From: Desulfoluna sp.
GTDB taxonomy: Bacteria; Desulfobacterota; Desulfobacteria; Desulfobacterales; Desulfolunaceae
Direction of reading: 5' to 3'
Length of the DNA stretch: 34,568 bases
NCBI RefSeq assembly: GCF_030145185.1
Contig: NZ_JAQYWB010000062.1
Span: forward strand, 1-34,568
The notes below the pieces were generated by a model that worked only from the letters and a program-made list of their open reading frames with translations, had not been told where the DNA came from and ran no database searches. How positions within the stretch are numbered: the stretch's first letter is position 1; the number at the start of each line of letters is the position of its first letter. Positions 22,925 to 30,927 of this stretch are shown one piece after another. A program made the translations under genes and the position numbers.

Positions 22925-24202
22925 ATGACCAACCGAGTCGAACTCCTCGCTCCGGCGGGAAATCCCGAAAAACTGGAAATCGCCGTGCACTACGGTGCCG
23001 ATGCCGTCTACCTGGCGGGCAAAACCTTCTCCCTGCGAAATTTTTCAGGAAATTTCACCCTTGAGGAGATGAGGCAAGGCATTCGCCATGCCCACGCCCA
23101 CGGCGTCAAGGTCTATGTGGCGTGCAACGTCTACGCCCGAAACGACGAACTGGGTGCCATGCGGGAGTACCTCGCCGCCCTCGTCGAGGTGAAACCCGAC
23201 GCCCTCATCATCGCCGATCCAGCCATCTTTGCCGCCGCCCGGGAGCTGGCACCCGACATCGACCTGCATATCAGCACCCAGGCCAACACCACCAACTGGG
23301 GCACGGCCCGTTTCTGGAAAGAGCTGGGCGCCTCCCGGATCAACGTGGCCCGAGAACTGCCCCTGACCGAAATCAAAGAGGTGGTGGCCCATGGCAACCT
23401 CGACGTGGAAGCCTTCATCCACGGGGCCATGTGTATCTCCTATTCCGGCCGCTGCCTTCTCTCCAGCTTCCTCACGAACCGGGACAGCAACCGGGGCCAG
23501 TGCAGCCACCCCTGCCGCTGGAAGTACAGCGTGGTGGAAGAGATGCGTCCCGGCCACTACCACCCTCTCCAGGAAGACGAGAGGGGCTCCTACATCTTCA
23601 ACTCCAAAGATCTCTGCATGATCGAGCACATTCCCGCCCTCGTCGACTCAGGGATCGCCTCCCTCAAAATCGAAGGCCGCATGAAGGGGATCAACTACCT
23701 GGCGTCCGTGGTCAAAACCTATCGTGAAGCCATTGACGCCTACTATGAGGACCCGGAACACTATGTGACCCGCCCCGAATGGGTCGAAGAGCTCTCCCGC
23801 ATTAACAGCAGGGAATACGCCACCGGCTTCTATTTCGGTTACGAAGGAGACACCACCCCCAATTATAAAGACACCCGGCCCGGCACCATCCATCGCTTCG
23901 CCGGCAAAATTATCAAGGTGGAAGGCCCCTGCGTTACCCTTCAGGTCCGCAACAAGATCATCACCGGACAGGAGATCGAGGTCCTCACCCGTCAGGGAGC
24001 CGCGCAATGCGACACCATCGGGTCCATCACAGACCTCAAGGGTGCCCCCCAGGAAGTGGCCCAACCCAACACCTGCGTCACCGTTACCCTCACGGGTCAC
24101 TACGCCCCCAACGACCTGATCCGCATCGCCGAAGAGAGCACCTACGGCCAGGGCCCGGAGGCCTCCCGTCTTCCCGGCAGCGGTGGCAAAGGCCAGGGGT
24201 GA
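22925..24202 (+). CDS. trhP: Peptidase U32 family tRNA hydroxylation protein, TrhP-like
   Basis: A 425-residue U32 protein. The signature EAFIHGAMCISYSGRCLLS begins at E162. Cysteines C170, C177, C193 and C231 align with the four that hold an iron-sulfur cluster in the related UbiU. The segment TNRDSNRGQCSHPCRW and the C-terminal domain with KIITGQEIEVLTRQG match the TrhP (YegQ) branch, which takes part in 5-hydroxyuridine formation at tRNA wobble position 34. Other branches (RlhA, UbiU) modify rRNA or ubiquinone, so the branch is likely but not certain. The ATG at 22925 starts at the conserved N-terminus; ATGs upstream give a short unconserved extension. mnmG, another U34 enzyme gene, is also in this window. 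Confidence 0.85.
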   Translation: MTNRVELLAPAGNPEKLEIAVHYGADAVYLAGKTFSLRNFSGNFTLEEMRQGIRHAHAHGVKVYVACNVYARNDELGAMREYLAALVEVKPDALIIADPAIFAAARELAPDIDLHISTQANTTNWGTARFWKELGASRINVARELPLTEIKEVVAHGNLDVEAFIHGAMCISYSGRCLLSSFLTNRDSNRGQCSHPCRWKYSVVEEMRPGHYHPLQEDERGSYIFNSKDLCMIEHIPALVDSGIASLKIEGRMKGINYLASVVKTYREAIDAYYEDPEHYVTRPEWVEELSRINSREYATGFYFGYEGDTTPNYKDTRPGTIHRFAGKIIKVEGPCVTLQVRNKIITGQEIEVLTRQGAAQCDTIGSITDLKGAPQEVAQPNTCVTVTLTGHYAPNDLIRIAEESTYGQGPEASRLPGSGGKGQG

Positions 24203-24235
24203 GCCCCCGTCTGTCCAGGGATCACCGGTATAAAA

Positions 24236-24276
24236 ACAGCCTGTTTAAGGAACGTTGCATCCCTTAGACAGGCTGT
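24236..24276. repeat. 15-bp inverted repeat with T-run on the minus strand
   Basis: ACAGCCTGTTTAAGG (24236-24250) and CCTTAGACAGGCTGT (24262-24276) pair with one mismatch and an 11-nt loop. On the plus strand it is followed by GATAGTATAAGG, not T residues; on the minus strand it runs into TTTTTAT. It lies 34 bp after the U32 gene, before the response-regulator operon, and may terminate antisense transcripts or stabilise the U32 mRNA end. The rest of this 269-bp gap (24203-24471) has no clear gene. Confidence 0.55.
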
Positions 24277-24471
24277 GATAGTATAAGGAATCTATCCTGA
24301 CAGTTTGCCACACACGGCGCCTCATCCTCCCCCTTTTTCGTCCCCCACCCCTGAGCCCCACGTCTTTCTGGCGGGATAGAATGTCGCGCCTGCCATCCAA
24401 AAGCCACAGGCCCCCGCTTATCCCGGGTGACGCCCCTCGACCCCACCCCTTCGCCATGACAGAGGTGATTC

Positions 24472-25047
24472 ATGAACAACAAAGTAGTCTTTGTCGATGA
24501 TGAGAAGGCCATTTTAGACGCCATCACCCGTGCCTTCCGAAATGAACCGTACAAGATCTACACCTTTGACGATCCCTCCGCCGCCCTGGAGGAGATCCAC
24601 ATCATCGAGCCCGCCGTGGTCATCTCCGACCGCATGATGCCCGCCATGGACGGGTCGGAATTCCTTAAAAAAATCCGCATCCGGTGGCCCTCCATCGTGC
24701 GCATCATGCTGACCGGTCACTCCGACATCGATGCCACCATCGCCGTGATCAACAAAGGCCACATCTTCCGCTTCATTAACAAGCCATGGGACAAGACCGA
24801 ACTGAAGATGTCGGTAAAAAACGGCGTCGACCACTTCAACCTCGCCATGGAAAACAAGCAGATGTCCCAGGTGATCAAGCAAAAAAACGAGGCCCTTCTC
24901 GCCCTCAACAACGAAATGGAAGGGCGCTTGAGGGCCTGCCTGGATGAGGTGGAAGAGTCCGGAAAACACCACAATGAGCTCAACCGGCGCCTCCAGGAGA
25001 CCCTGGTCTCCATCATCACCGACATCGAACATGCCAAAGGAAGCTGA
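24472..25047 (+). CDS. Response regulator: receiver plus C-terminal coiled coil
   Basis: A 191-residue protein, first of a four-gene operon. Residues 3-117 are a receiver: D9/D10 (FVDDEK), phosphoacceptor D53 (ISDRMMPAMDG), switch T81 (IMLTGHSD) and K104 (FINKPWD). The FINKPW end is typical of receivers in RpfG-like and relay proteins. Residues about 120-187 are predicted helical and charged, likely a coiled coil (NKQMSQVIKQKNEALLALNN), with no recognised enzymatic output. It may dock onto a partner. Its receiver resembles the one fused to the ATPase at the end of the operon (shared IMLTGH and KPW), suggesting one kinase serves both. GAGGTGA precedes the ATG; the next gene starts 11 bp after the stop. 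Confidence 0.9.
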   Translation: MNNKVVFVDDEKAILDAITRAFRNEPYKIYTFDDPSAALEEIHIIEPAVVISDRMMPAMDGSEFLKKIRIRWPSIVRIMLTGHSDIDATIAVINKGHIFRFINKPWDKTELKMSVKNGVDHFNLAMENKQMSQVIKQKNEALLALNNEMEGRLRACLDEVEESGKHHNELNRRLQETLVSIITDIEHAKGS

Positions 25048-25058
25048 AGGGAGACCCC

Positions 25059-25724
25059 ATGGCGGAGATCCTTGAAGATGAAAAAAAAATTATCCTTAAA
25101 ATCGTTTACTACGGCCCGGCTCTCTCCGGGAAGACCACCAACCTCATGCAACTCCATGAGCTGATCCACCCCGGCCAGTGTGGCGACCTCATGAGCCTGG
25201 AGACCCGGGGTGACCGCACCCTTTTTTTTGATCTTCTCCCCATCCTCACCCGCACCGAAGGGGACTACCGGGTCAAGATCAAACTCTTTACCGTGCCAGG
25301 CCAGGTGGCCCATGATGCCACGCGCAAAGCGGTCCTCTCCCGGGCTGATGGGGTCGTCTTCGTGGCCGATTCCCAAATCACCCAGGCGGTTAATAATTTT
25401 CAAAGCTTTGAAAATCTCGAAAAAAACGCCGGTCGCATTGGCTTGGATTTTAACCGCCTCCCCCTCGTGGTCCAGTTCAATAAACGGGACCTCCCTGACA
25501 TCCAGAGTGAAGAGGAAATTCTCACGCGATGGGGACCGGCAAAACTCCCCGTCACCTTCGCCACGGCCCTGAAAAGCAAGGGGGTCCAAACCACGTTTGA
25601 GGCCATTCTTTCGGCCACCTATCGCCACCTTGACGCCCAGCACGACCTGGAACAGCGCTACCAAATCATGGAGCGCAACCTGCTCTCAATTCTGCCATCC
25701 TCCCCCGAGACCGTGAACCGTTGA
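25059..25724 (+). CDS. MglA-like small Ras-type GTPase
   Basis: A 221-residue GTPase of the bacterial MglA family. P-loop GPALSGKTT (19-27), switch region ETRGDRTLFFDLLP (48-61), TVPGQ (78-82) with threonine where most Ras proteins have the DxxG aspartate, and NKRD (141-144). The T78 substitution is the MglA hallmark. MglA in Myxococcus is a GTP-controlled polarity switch that directs type IV pili and gliding machinery to a pole. No MglB (roadblock) activator gene adjoins, so its GAP is elsewhere or absent. A GGGAG Shine-Dalgarno precedes the ATG. It sits between a receiver protein and a histidine kinase, in one transcript with a pilus-type ATPase, which suggests control of a motor or secretion machine. 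Confidence 0.88.
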   Translation: MAEILEDEKKIILKIVYYGPALSGKTTNLMQLHELIHPGQCGDLMSLETRGDRTLFFDLLPILTRTEGDYRVKIKLFTVPGQVAHDATRKAVLSRADGVVFVADSQITQAVNNFQSFENLEKNAGRIGLDFNRLPLVVQFNKRDLPDIQSEEEILTRWGPAKLPVTFATALKSKGVQTTFEAILSATYRHLDAQHDLEQRYQIMERNLLSILPSSPETVNR

Positions 25725-25751
25725 CCTTCAAGCCAAGGAGATGCCTCGCGC

Positions 25752-27158
25752 ATGGAGAGGCCCCACGAGACCATCGCCCCCTTTGACCGCGAATACACTT
25801 TAAAGGACCTGCTCTCCCCGGAGATGGTCCTCACCTGGGCTCATGCCGCGCCGCGCCTGGGGGTGGCCCATCTTTCCGTGGTCATGCCCGACGGGACCCC
25901 TCTGGCCCCCGATCCCCCCCAGGGTGAGGTGGCCGAGGCCATCCGGCAACTCGTCGCGGAGACCCGGCCGGAGACCAAGATTTCCAGAGAGACCGCCGAA
26001 GGCTGGGTCCTCCTCTACCCGCTGATCCACGAACTGGAACCGGCGGGCTACCTGGCCCTGGGCTTCAGCCCCAACGGAGAAGGACCGTCGGAGGCCATCG
26101 ATGCCGCGGGGACCATTTTGAGCACCGCCATCACCCAGATCATGAAAAGCGGCTACGGGTTGGCCATGGCCTCCCAGGTCCACGGAGAGGTGGTGGAAGA
26201 CGCCTTTACCATCCTCAAACAAAAGGCCACCCAGCTGGCCCGATCCGAAAAAAAATACCGTCTCCTGGCCACCCGTCTCGACGGAGAAGTCAAACGAAAG
26301 GCCGAGGAGATCCGCCTGGCCCATGAACGGCTCATGCAGCAGGAAAAAATGGCCTCCATCGGCCAGCTGGCGGCCGGGGTCGCCCACGAGATCAACAACC
26401 CCATGGGATTTATCACCAGCAATATCAACAGCCTCGAAGAGTATACCAGAGAAATCATCCAGTTCATCGGCCTTCAGCGGACTCTCATCCGGGAAGCCGC
26501 CGCCGCCGACCTGCTAAGCGGCGAAAACGAGGCGCGCCTCCTGCTGGAGATTGAGACCTTTGATCAAAACGCCGACATCGATTTCATCCTGAAGGACATC
26601 CCCCCCCTGCTCAGCGAGTCCATCGACGGCGCCGAGCGCATCCGGAAAATCGTCCAGGACCTCAAAGATTTTTCCCATCCCGGCGAGGAAGAGCTTTCCA
26701 CCGCCGACCTCAACGCCAACCTCGATAAAAGCATCAACATCGTCAGCAGTGAACTCAAATACAAAGTCATCCTGAAAAAACAGTACGGCACCCTCCCACC
26801 GGTGCAATGCTACGCCCGGCAACTCGACCAGATCTTTATCAACCTCCTGGTCAATGCCGCCCAATCCATCACGGACAAGGGCACCCTCACCCTCACCACC
26901 GACCACGACGCCACCCATGCCATCGTGGCGATCTCAGACACCGGCTCCGGCATCCCCAAAGAGAAGCTGAAAAAAATCTTCGACCCCTTCTACACGACCA
27001 AACCCGTAGGCCAGGGCACTGGCCTAGGGCTCAACGTGGTGTACAACATCATCAAACGACATCGGGGCTCCATCAGTGTCAAGAGTGAGGTGGGCAAAGG
27101 GACCACCTTCACGCTGCGGCTTCCCCTGCGCCAACCTGCCCAGGAGGGAAAATCATGA
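25752..27158 (+). CDS. Soluble sensor histidine kinase
   Basis: A 468-residue kinase with no membrane helix. Residues about 15-145 look like a PocR/GAF-type sensory fold (DGTPLAPDPP, LGVAHLSVVM). A coiled linker (about 150-198) leads to the HisKA-type phosphoacceptor H212 in GVAHEINNP. The ATPase domain has the N box IFINLLVNAAQS (N368), G1 DTGSGIP (396-402) and the F/G2 box DPFYTTKPVGQGTGLGL. A 60-residue insertion between H box and ATPase (LLSESIDGAERIRKIVQDLKDFSHP follows) is common in NtrB-type kinases. AAGGAG lies 11 bases before the ATG. The stop overlaps the next gene by 4 bp (ATGA), so kinase and ATPase are made in ratio. Cognates are probably the two receivers of the operon. Confidence 0.9.
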   Translation: MERPHETIAPFDREYTLKDLLSPEMVLTWAHAAPRLGVAHLSVVMPDGTPLAPDPPQGEVAEAIRQLVAETRPETKISRETAEGWVLLYPLIHELEPAGYLALGFSPNGEGPSEAIDAAGTILSTAITQIMKSGYGLAMASQVHGEVVEDAFTILKQKATQLARSEKKYRLLATRLDGEVKRKAEEIRLAHERLMQQEKMASIGQLAAGVAHEINNPMGFITSNINSLEEYTREIIQFIGLQRTLIREAAAADLLSGENEARLLLEIETFDQNADIDFILKDIPPLLSESIDGAERIRKIVQDLKDFSHPGEEELSTADLNANLDKSINIVSSELKYKVILKKQYGTLPPVQCYARQLDQIFINLLVNAAQSITDKGTLTLTTDHDATHAIVAISDTGSGIPKEKLKKIFDPFYTTKPVGQGTGLGLNVVYNIIKRHRGSISVKSEVGKGTTFTLRLPLRQPAQEGKS

Positions 27159-29551
27159 GCCGACTCGCATCCCTCTTTCTGGGCAAGGAGGCACCTGCTG
27201 CCGAAGAGAAAAAAGAAGAGGCGACCCCCTACGCCATTCTCTTTGTCGATGATGAAGCCGGGGTTCTGGCGGCCATGCAGCGGATCTTCCGAAAAGAAAA
27301 CTACCGCATTTTCACCGCCTCCTCCGCAGAAGAGGCCCTGGCCTGCCTCAGCAAGGAGACCATTCACGTGATCATCACCGATCACCGCATGCCGGGCATC
27401 ACGGGCGCTGATCTCCTGCGGCAGATCAAAAAAGAATACCCCCACACCATCCGCATCATGCTCACCGGCCATGCCGATGTGGGGGCGATCATGGGGGCCG
27501 TCAATGAGGGCGCCGTCTACAAATTCATTACCAAACCCTGGAATGACGAAGACCTGCGCATCACCGTGGGGCTGGCCCTGGAACAATACGATCTGATCCG
27601 TGAAAATCGGGCTTTGAAAAAAAATCAGGACACCCAGAACAAAAAGATCAACCAGATGAGCCGCTTCATCAACACACACCGCAGCCAGGTGGGCGCCCTC
27701 CTGATAAAACAAAAACTCATCCGGGAAAGCGACCTCGAAAAAGCCCGCAACATCCAGGAGCAGACCCATCAACCCCTTCCCCAGGTCCTCATCGATCTGG
27801 ACCTGGTGGACGAACGCGCCTATATCGAAGCCATCCAACGGGAGATGGGCATCAATCGCGTCTACCCCGCAGAATTCAGAACGCCGGAGGCCCTGGTCGC
27901 CCTGATCCCGAGAGCGCTCTGCGTCAACAGCCTGCTGGTTCCCCTGAAACGCACAGAGACCGGGCTCATGGTCGCCATGAACGACCCCAGCGAATACCTG
28001 AAGATCGAGGACCTTCAGTTCATCTCCGGCCTGCGCGTGGAACCGGTCATCGCCACCCGGCAGGAGATCCTCAAGAAAGTAGATGAACTCTACGGCGAGG
28101 AGGGCACCGACCTCGAAGAGCTCACCATCCTCGAGATGGAAGACCCCACCGAAAGCATCGAAATCATCCTCGACGAAGAGGATGAAGAGACCGACCTCAA
28201 AGAGCTCCTCATCGCCAAAGACCAGCCCCCGGCCATCCGCATCGTCAATGCCATCATCTCGGATGCCCTTCGCCATGAGGCCTCCGATGTTCACATCGAA
28301 CCCAAAACCAAATACGTCATGGTGCGCTACCGCGTGGACGGACTCCTCCACGACAAAATCCATGTGCCCATCACCATGCACTCCGCCATCGTCTCCCGCA
28401 TCAAGGTCATGGCAGAACTGGACATCTCCGAACGGCGTCGTCCCCAGGACGGCCGCATTACCGTAAAAACCCCCTCAAAGTTAGTGGATATCCGCCTCTC
28501 CTGCCTGCCCACCATCAACGGCGAAAAGGTGGTGTTCCGAATCCTTGACCGCAACGCCTCCATCAAAAGCGTGGAAGAACTGGGCCTCAACCCGGAGGAG
28601 AAAGAGACCGTCACCCGCCTCATCAACCGCCCCCAGGGGTGTATCCTCACCACCGGCCCCACGGGAAGCGGCAAGACCAGCACCCTTTATTCCCTCATGC
28701 AGGAGAACGCCTCCATCACCAAGAATTACACCACCATCGAAGACCCTGTGGAGTATTTCATGTCCATGGCCGAGCAGGTGATGATCAAAGAGAAGATCGG
28801 CCTCAACTTTCCCCTGGTGCTGCGCGCCATCCTCAGACAAGACCCCAACGTCATCATGCTGGGAGAGATCCGCGACTTTGAAACCGCGGAAGTGGCCTTC
28901 CATGCGGCCCTGACAGGCCACACGGTCCTGAGCACCCTGCACACCAACGGCAGCATCCCCAGCATCACCCGGCTGCGGGATATGGGCATCCAGCCCTATG
29001 TCATCGGAGAAGCCTTAAACGGCATCATCGCCCAGAGACTGGTCCGCCGCATCTGTGAGGGGTGCAAAGAAAAAGAACCGCTCTCCCCGGAGACCCTGGA
29101 CGCCCTTGGGATCAACCCCAACGGGGATAATTTTCCCGCCTTCCGTGGCAAAGGATGTGAGCGATGCAACGACACCGGCTACAAAGGGCGAACCGGTCTG
29201 TTTGAAATTCTGACCATCAACCAGGAGATCAAGCAGCTCATCAACACCGAGGCCTCGGAATCGGAGCTCACACGGGCCGCACGCTGGGCTGGCATGAAAC
29301 CTCTCATTGAAGACGGCTGGGGCAAAATCAATCAGGGCATCACCACCGTCGAAGAGGTGTTGCGCGTCCTGGGCCCCCAAAACACCCTGGAGGTCAAATG
29401 CCCCCACTGCAACGCCAACTTAAAAGAACGCCATCGATACTGTCCCTATTGTTCAACTCAGCTCCAACTCCAGTGCACCCACTGCGCCCGCATCCTGGAA
29501 CCGGAATGGAAAAGCTGCCCCCACTGCGCCACGCCCGTCACCCCGGCCTGA
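27155..29551 (+). CDS. Receiver-PilB/GspE secretion ATPase fusion with C-terminal double zinc ribbon
   Basis: A 798-residue fusion. Residues 25-140 are a receiver: D32/D33, phosphoacceptor D76 (IITDHRMPG), T104 (IMLTGHAD) and K127 (FITKPWN). Residues about 170-315 match the MshEN/GspE N-terminal domain. Residues about 355-740 are a full type II/IV secretion ATPase: Walker A GPTGSGKT (501-508), Asp box TIEDPVEY (527-534), Walker B VIMLGEIRD (567-575), His box TGHTVLSTLHTN (587-598) and metal-binding C634/C637/C668/C671. The tail adds two CxxC-pair ribbons: C749/C752/C763/C766 and C774/C777/C788/C791. AGGAGG precedes the ATG. No pilM-N-O-P-Q, pilC or pilin gene is nearby. Direct phosphorylation control of the motor is inferred from the fusion; the receiver is not typical of PilB or GspE. 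Confidence 0.92.
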   Translation: MSRLASLFLGKEAPAAEEKKEEATPYAILFVDDEAGVLAAMQRIFRKENYRIFTASSAEEALACLSKETIHVIITDHRMPGITGADLLRQIKKEYPHTIRIMLTGHADVGAIMGAVNEGAVYKFITKPWNDEDLRITVGLALEQYDLIRENRALKKNQDTQNKKINQMSRFINTHRSQVGALLIKQKLIRESDLEKARNIQEQTHQPLPQVLIDLDLVDERAYIEAIQREMGINRVYPAEFRTPEALVALIPRALCVNSLLVPLKRTETGLMVAMNDPSEYLKIEDLQFISGLRVEPVIATRQEILKKVDELYGEEGTDLEELTILEMEDPTESIEIILDEEDEETDLKELLIAKDQPPAIRIVNAIISDALRHEASDVHIEPKTKYVMVRYRVDGLLHDKIHVPITMHSAIVSRIKVMAELDISERRRPQDGRITVKTPSKLVDIRLSCLPTINGEKVVFRILDRNASIKSVEELGLNPEEKETVTRLINRPQGCILTTGPTGSGKTSTLYSLMQENASITKNYTTIEDPVEYFMSMAEQVMIKEKIGLNFPLVLRAILRQDPNVIMLGEIRDFETAEVAFHAALTGHTVLSTLHTNGSIPSITRLRDMGIQPYVIGEALNGIIAQRLVRRICEGCKEKEPLSPETLDALGINPNGDNFPAFRGKGCERCNDTGYKGRTGLFEILTINQEIKQLINTEASESELTRAARWAGMKPLIEDGWGKINQGITTVEEVLRVLGPQNTLEVKCPHCNANLKERHRYCPYCSTQLQLQCTHCARILEPEWKSCPHCATPVTPA

Positions 29552-29558
29552 TGCGGGC

Positions 29559-29590
29559 AAAAAAAAACGCCCACGGGGTTTCCCCCACGG
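29559..29590 (-). terminator. Intrinsic terminator of the GGDEF gene
   Basis: On the minus strand CCGTGGGG-GAAA-CCCCGTGG forms an 8-bp stem using two G-U pairs and a GNRA loop, then GCG and nine T residues (A-run 29559-29567). The G-U pairs become A/C mismatches on the plus strand, so the hairpin works only for the minus-strand gene ending at 29621. Confidence 0.8.
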
Positions 29591-29620
29591 ACGCATGACA
29601 TGCCATCGTTCCCTTAAAAA

Positions 29621-30727
29621 TCAACCCGGCCCCACGGCCCAGGAACCGACCACCACGGCCGGCTCGTATTCCACGCGATTTCGTCCCAGGGCCTTGGCCC
29701 GGTAGAGCGCTTTGTCCGCCCGGTTAATGGAGTTGCGGATATCTTCGGCCGGGGTGTATTTCGTTACCCCCACAGAGATGGTGACCCGGAAAGAATCGGG
29801 GAAGGTCTCAAAAATCAGGTTTTCCGTCAGGCCTCGCACGCGTTCCGCACACTGCATGGCCTCGCTCACCCCTGAGTTGGTCAGAATCAGAATAAACTCC
29901 TCGCCCCCATATCGCGCAATATGATCGATGTCCCTCAGGTTTTTCTGAATCGTCTGAGCCACGGTCCGCAACACAATATCGCCCCTGTCGTGGCCGTAGG
30001 TGTCGTTGACCTGCTTGAAATGATCCAGATCAATGATACAGATGGAAAAAGGGTGCACGCCCCGATCTCCTAAGGCTTTCTCCCGTTCAAGGATCTCAAA
30101 CATCTGACGGCGGTTGAACACCTGGGTGAGATCGTCATGAATGGCGAGCCGTTCAATGGTCACCATGGCCCGGGCCACCTTCTCCCGAAGGCTGGTGATG
30201 TACCCGCCCACCAGAGAGAACCAGGGAAGAACCACCACGAGAATGACGAGGTTCATCAGCTCCAGGCGGCCATTGAACCCGGCGGGATTCTGTCGATAAA
30301 CAAGAAAAAGGACCCCGCAGTAGTTGGCGATGGCAAACAGAGCAAGAAAGAGAAACTGCCGAAGCTTGAGTCGGAACAAGCCGTAGACAAAGACCACGAG
30401 GTAGAGCAGCAGCATCCCCCCCCGGATCTCTCCAGAGTGATAAATGATCACCATGGCCCAGAGAATCCCCACCAGCATTTGAAAAAGCGTCAGGCTCGGG
30501 TCCTTGAAGCGACGGTTCAGGCCGCTGCGAAACACTCCGAACAGAAGGGTGTTGTAGAGAAGCAACAGGCCACAGCAACGCAGCAGTGTCTCCCAGGAAA
30601 TCGTGACCAAGCCCATATAACGCAGGTATCCCGCCAGCCCCATCCACATGAGGTAGGAAGCGCCCCCCATGATGAACCGTTTCATACGAAGCCTCTGATT
30701 GAGATCCGCCTCTGGCATCCATTTCAA
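29621..30727 (-). CDS. Membrane-bound diguanylate cyclase (GGDEF)
   Basis: A 368-residue protein that should make cyclic di-GMP from two GTP. Residues about 15-180 hold six hydrophobic segments (for example 50-67, 80-97, 104-122, 126-144, 157-176), an inner-membrane sensor of unknown signal. The GGDEF domain spans about 195-355 with the active site GGEEF (274-278) and an intact inhibitory I-site RDID (R265 to D268), five residues before it. TTG at 30727 is favoured because AAGGA lies nine bases upstream; the in-frame ATG at 30718 is the alternative. A strong promoter and a palindrome lie upstream. It converges with the receiver-ATPase operon and may act with it, as PilB/MshE ATPases often respond to cyclic di-GMP; the link is inference. 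Confidence 0.9.
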   Translation of the reverse strand: MKWMPEADLNQRLRMKRFIMGGASYLMWMGLAGYLRYMGLVTISWETLLRCCGLLLLYNTLLFGVFRSGLNRRFKDPSLTLFQMLVGILWAMVIIYHSGEIRGGMLLLYLVVFVYGLFRLKLRQFLFLALFAIANYCGVLFLVYRQNPAGFNGRLELMNLVILVVVLPWFSLVGGYITSLREKVARAMVTIERLAIHDDLTQVFNRRQMFEILEREKALGDRGVHPFSICIIDLDHFKQVNDTYGHDRGDIVLRTVAQTIQKNLRDIDHIARYGGEEFILILTNSGVSEAMQCAERVRGLTENLIFETFPDSFRVTISVGVTKYTPAEDIRNSINRADKALYRAKALGRNRVEYEPAVVVGSWAVGPG

Positions 30728-30833
30728 TCTGCTCTTTCCTTTCGCCGTCCCAGGAAGAAAGGCCCCCCGAGAGCTGAAGATCGCAGCACGTCACACGTAT
30801 CGATCTCTGTCGCCACTCTCGAACCGTTTCAAG

Positions 30834-30851
30834 ATCAAGATTCATCTTGAT
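30834..30851. promoter_or_regulatory. 18-bp palindrome in the GGDEF gene leader
   Basis: ATCAAGAT-TC-ATCTTGAT is an 8-bp perfect inverted repeat with a 2-nt centre. It lies about 40-55 bp downstream of the -10 box of the GGDEF promoter, in the transcribed leader. Possible repressor site; no regulator family is assigned. Confidence 0.45.
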
Positions 30852-30889
30852 TTTTAATCCATGGTCAAAGAGCCCTTGATGGACGTGTC

Positions 30890-30919
30890 ATTATAGAATA
30901 ATTACACAAAAAAACTCAA
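30890..30919 (-). promoter_or_regulatory. Sigma70 promoter of the GGDEF gene
   Basis: On the minus strand TTGAGT (30914-30919) and a perfect TATAAT (30890-30895) are 18 bp apart. The -35 begins directly after the 8-bp direct repeat of the 96-bp element, so the insertion lies immediately upstream of the promoter. The leader is about 155 nt. Confidence 0.65.
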
Positions 30920-30927
30920 GTTTCAGG

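Noticed and set aside
26990-28381. 463-codon minus-strand frame across the kinase and ATPase genes
   Set aside because: It is antisense to two genes with complete catalytic motifs; composition reflects the GC-rich opposite strand.
30153-30845. 230-codon minus-strand frame overlapping the GGDEF gene, with a start in its leader
   Set aside because: It shares most of its length with the GGDEF gene in another frame and has no recognised domain; its first 40 residues alone do not justify a gene or a frameshift.
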